Positions 4,985 through 5,172 of a DNA stretch of 5,172 nt are shown here, in pieces. A program made the translations under genes and the position numbers. Source of the stretch: Desulfobacteraceae bacterium (GTDB taxonomy: Bacteria; Desulfobacterota; DSM-4660; Desulfatiglandales; Desulfatiglandaceae); contig CP070700.1 in assembly GCA_020349865.1 (NCBI GenBank), positions 511,839 through 517,010 on the forward strand, given 5' to 3'. The notes beneath the pieces are model-generated. The model had not been told where the DNA came from. It made no database searches and saw only the letters and a program-made list of their open reading frames with translations. Every line of letters starts with the position of its first letter. Position 1 is the stretch's first letter.

Positions 4985-5172
4985 CTAATTTGTATTACTG
5001 TCAGCTAAAAGACGTTTTACATTCAGGCCCAATAGGGAATATTTTTCTTCTGCTGAAATTTGAAGTCGTTGAATTTTCAATAGTTCTCCTTTGGGGTCTC
5101 CGAAAGGAAAATCTGAACCGAACATAATCCGTTTATGTCCATATTTTTCAATGTAATCTGTTATTTCATGAG
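4985..5172 (-). CDS. Amidohydrolase family protein, C-terminal end (partial)
   Basis: The reverse frame from the right edge gives 62 codons ending at TAG 4985-4987; the 5' part lies outside the window. It begins HEITDYIEKYGHKRIMFGSDFPFG and ends with a KYSLLGLNVKRLL helix. The pair of R-I-M-F-G-S-D-F-P followed by a helix with N..RLL is typical of the C-terminus of amidohydrolase-2 (PF04909-type) TIM-barrel metal-dependent hydrolases. The Asp in GSD is the conserved metal-site or catalytic residue of that fold. The substrate cannot be deduced. It sits just upstream of the Lol permease on the same strand with a 33-nt gap, so the two may share a transcript. Confidence 0.75.
   Translation of the reverse strand, partial: HEITDYIEKYGHKRIMFGSDFPFGDPKGELLKIQRLQISAEEKYSLLGLNVKRLLADSNTN

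Noticed and set aside
1..5172. CRISPR arrays, tRNA or rRNA genes
   Set aside because: No regularly spaced identical repeats, no cloverleaf-like segment with a TTC-type arm, and no rRNA-like conserved stretch was seen.

Overview
The window looks like a chromosomal segment of a Gram-negative bacterium. The best anchor is a full-length LolC/LolE-type permease, the inner-membrane part of the lipoprotein export machine of diderm bacteria. Its N-terminus, together with a RAYT-type transposase remnant and dispersed palindromic repeats, resembles deltaproteobacteria (Desulfobacterota). That placement is recalled family resemblance, not a search. The standard genetic code fits.

Layout from left to right. 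Positions 1-460 hold a broken REP-associated tyrosine transposase (RAYT). It has hairpins on its 5' side and is bracketed by two degenerate 23-nt direct repeats. Positions 474-1769 (minus strand) encode an AAA_14/DUF4143 ATPase whose Walker A glycine codon is now TGA. Only the part after the P-loop is open, and it has a usable internal ATG at 1514. Positions 1770-1971 are an AT-rich divergent intergenic region with two perfect 10-bp palindromes and weak promoter-like boxes. Positions 1972-2895 and 3442 (plus strand) carry an AbiE-type (type IV) toxin-antitoxin pair: an AbiEii-like nucleotidyltransferase followed, with a 26-nt overlap, by an AbiEi-like winged-helix antitoxin. Positions 3443-3724 are non-coding and repeat-like. 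Positions 3725-4951 (minus) encode the Lol permease, preceded on the same strand by the C-terminal end of an amidohydrolase that runs off the right edge.

Taken together, positions 1 to about 3724 read as an accessory island of mobile and defence-like genes beside a housekeeping locus. Three of its genes carry specific lesions at active-site positions: the transposase ends at the first histidine of its HUH motif, the ATPase has a stop at the P-loop glycine, and the toxin has Gly where the second Asp of its DxD motif is expected. The antitoxin appears intact. The lolD ATPase gene that often follows lolC/E is not present downstream of the permease, which fits an island boundary just after the permease stop codon. 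I did not find a clearly new system. The most notable points are the active-site lesions, the toxin-first gene order, and a poly-T tract that may have shifted the toxin start out of frame.
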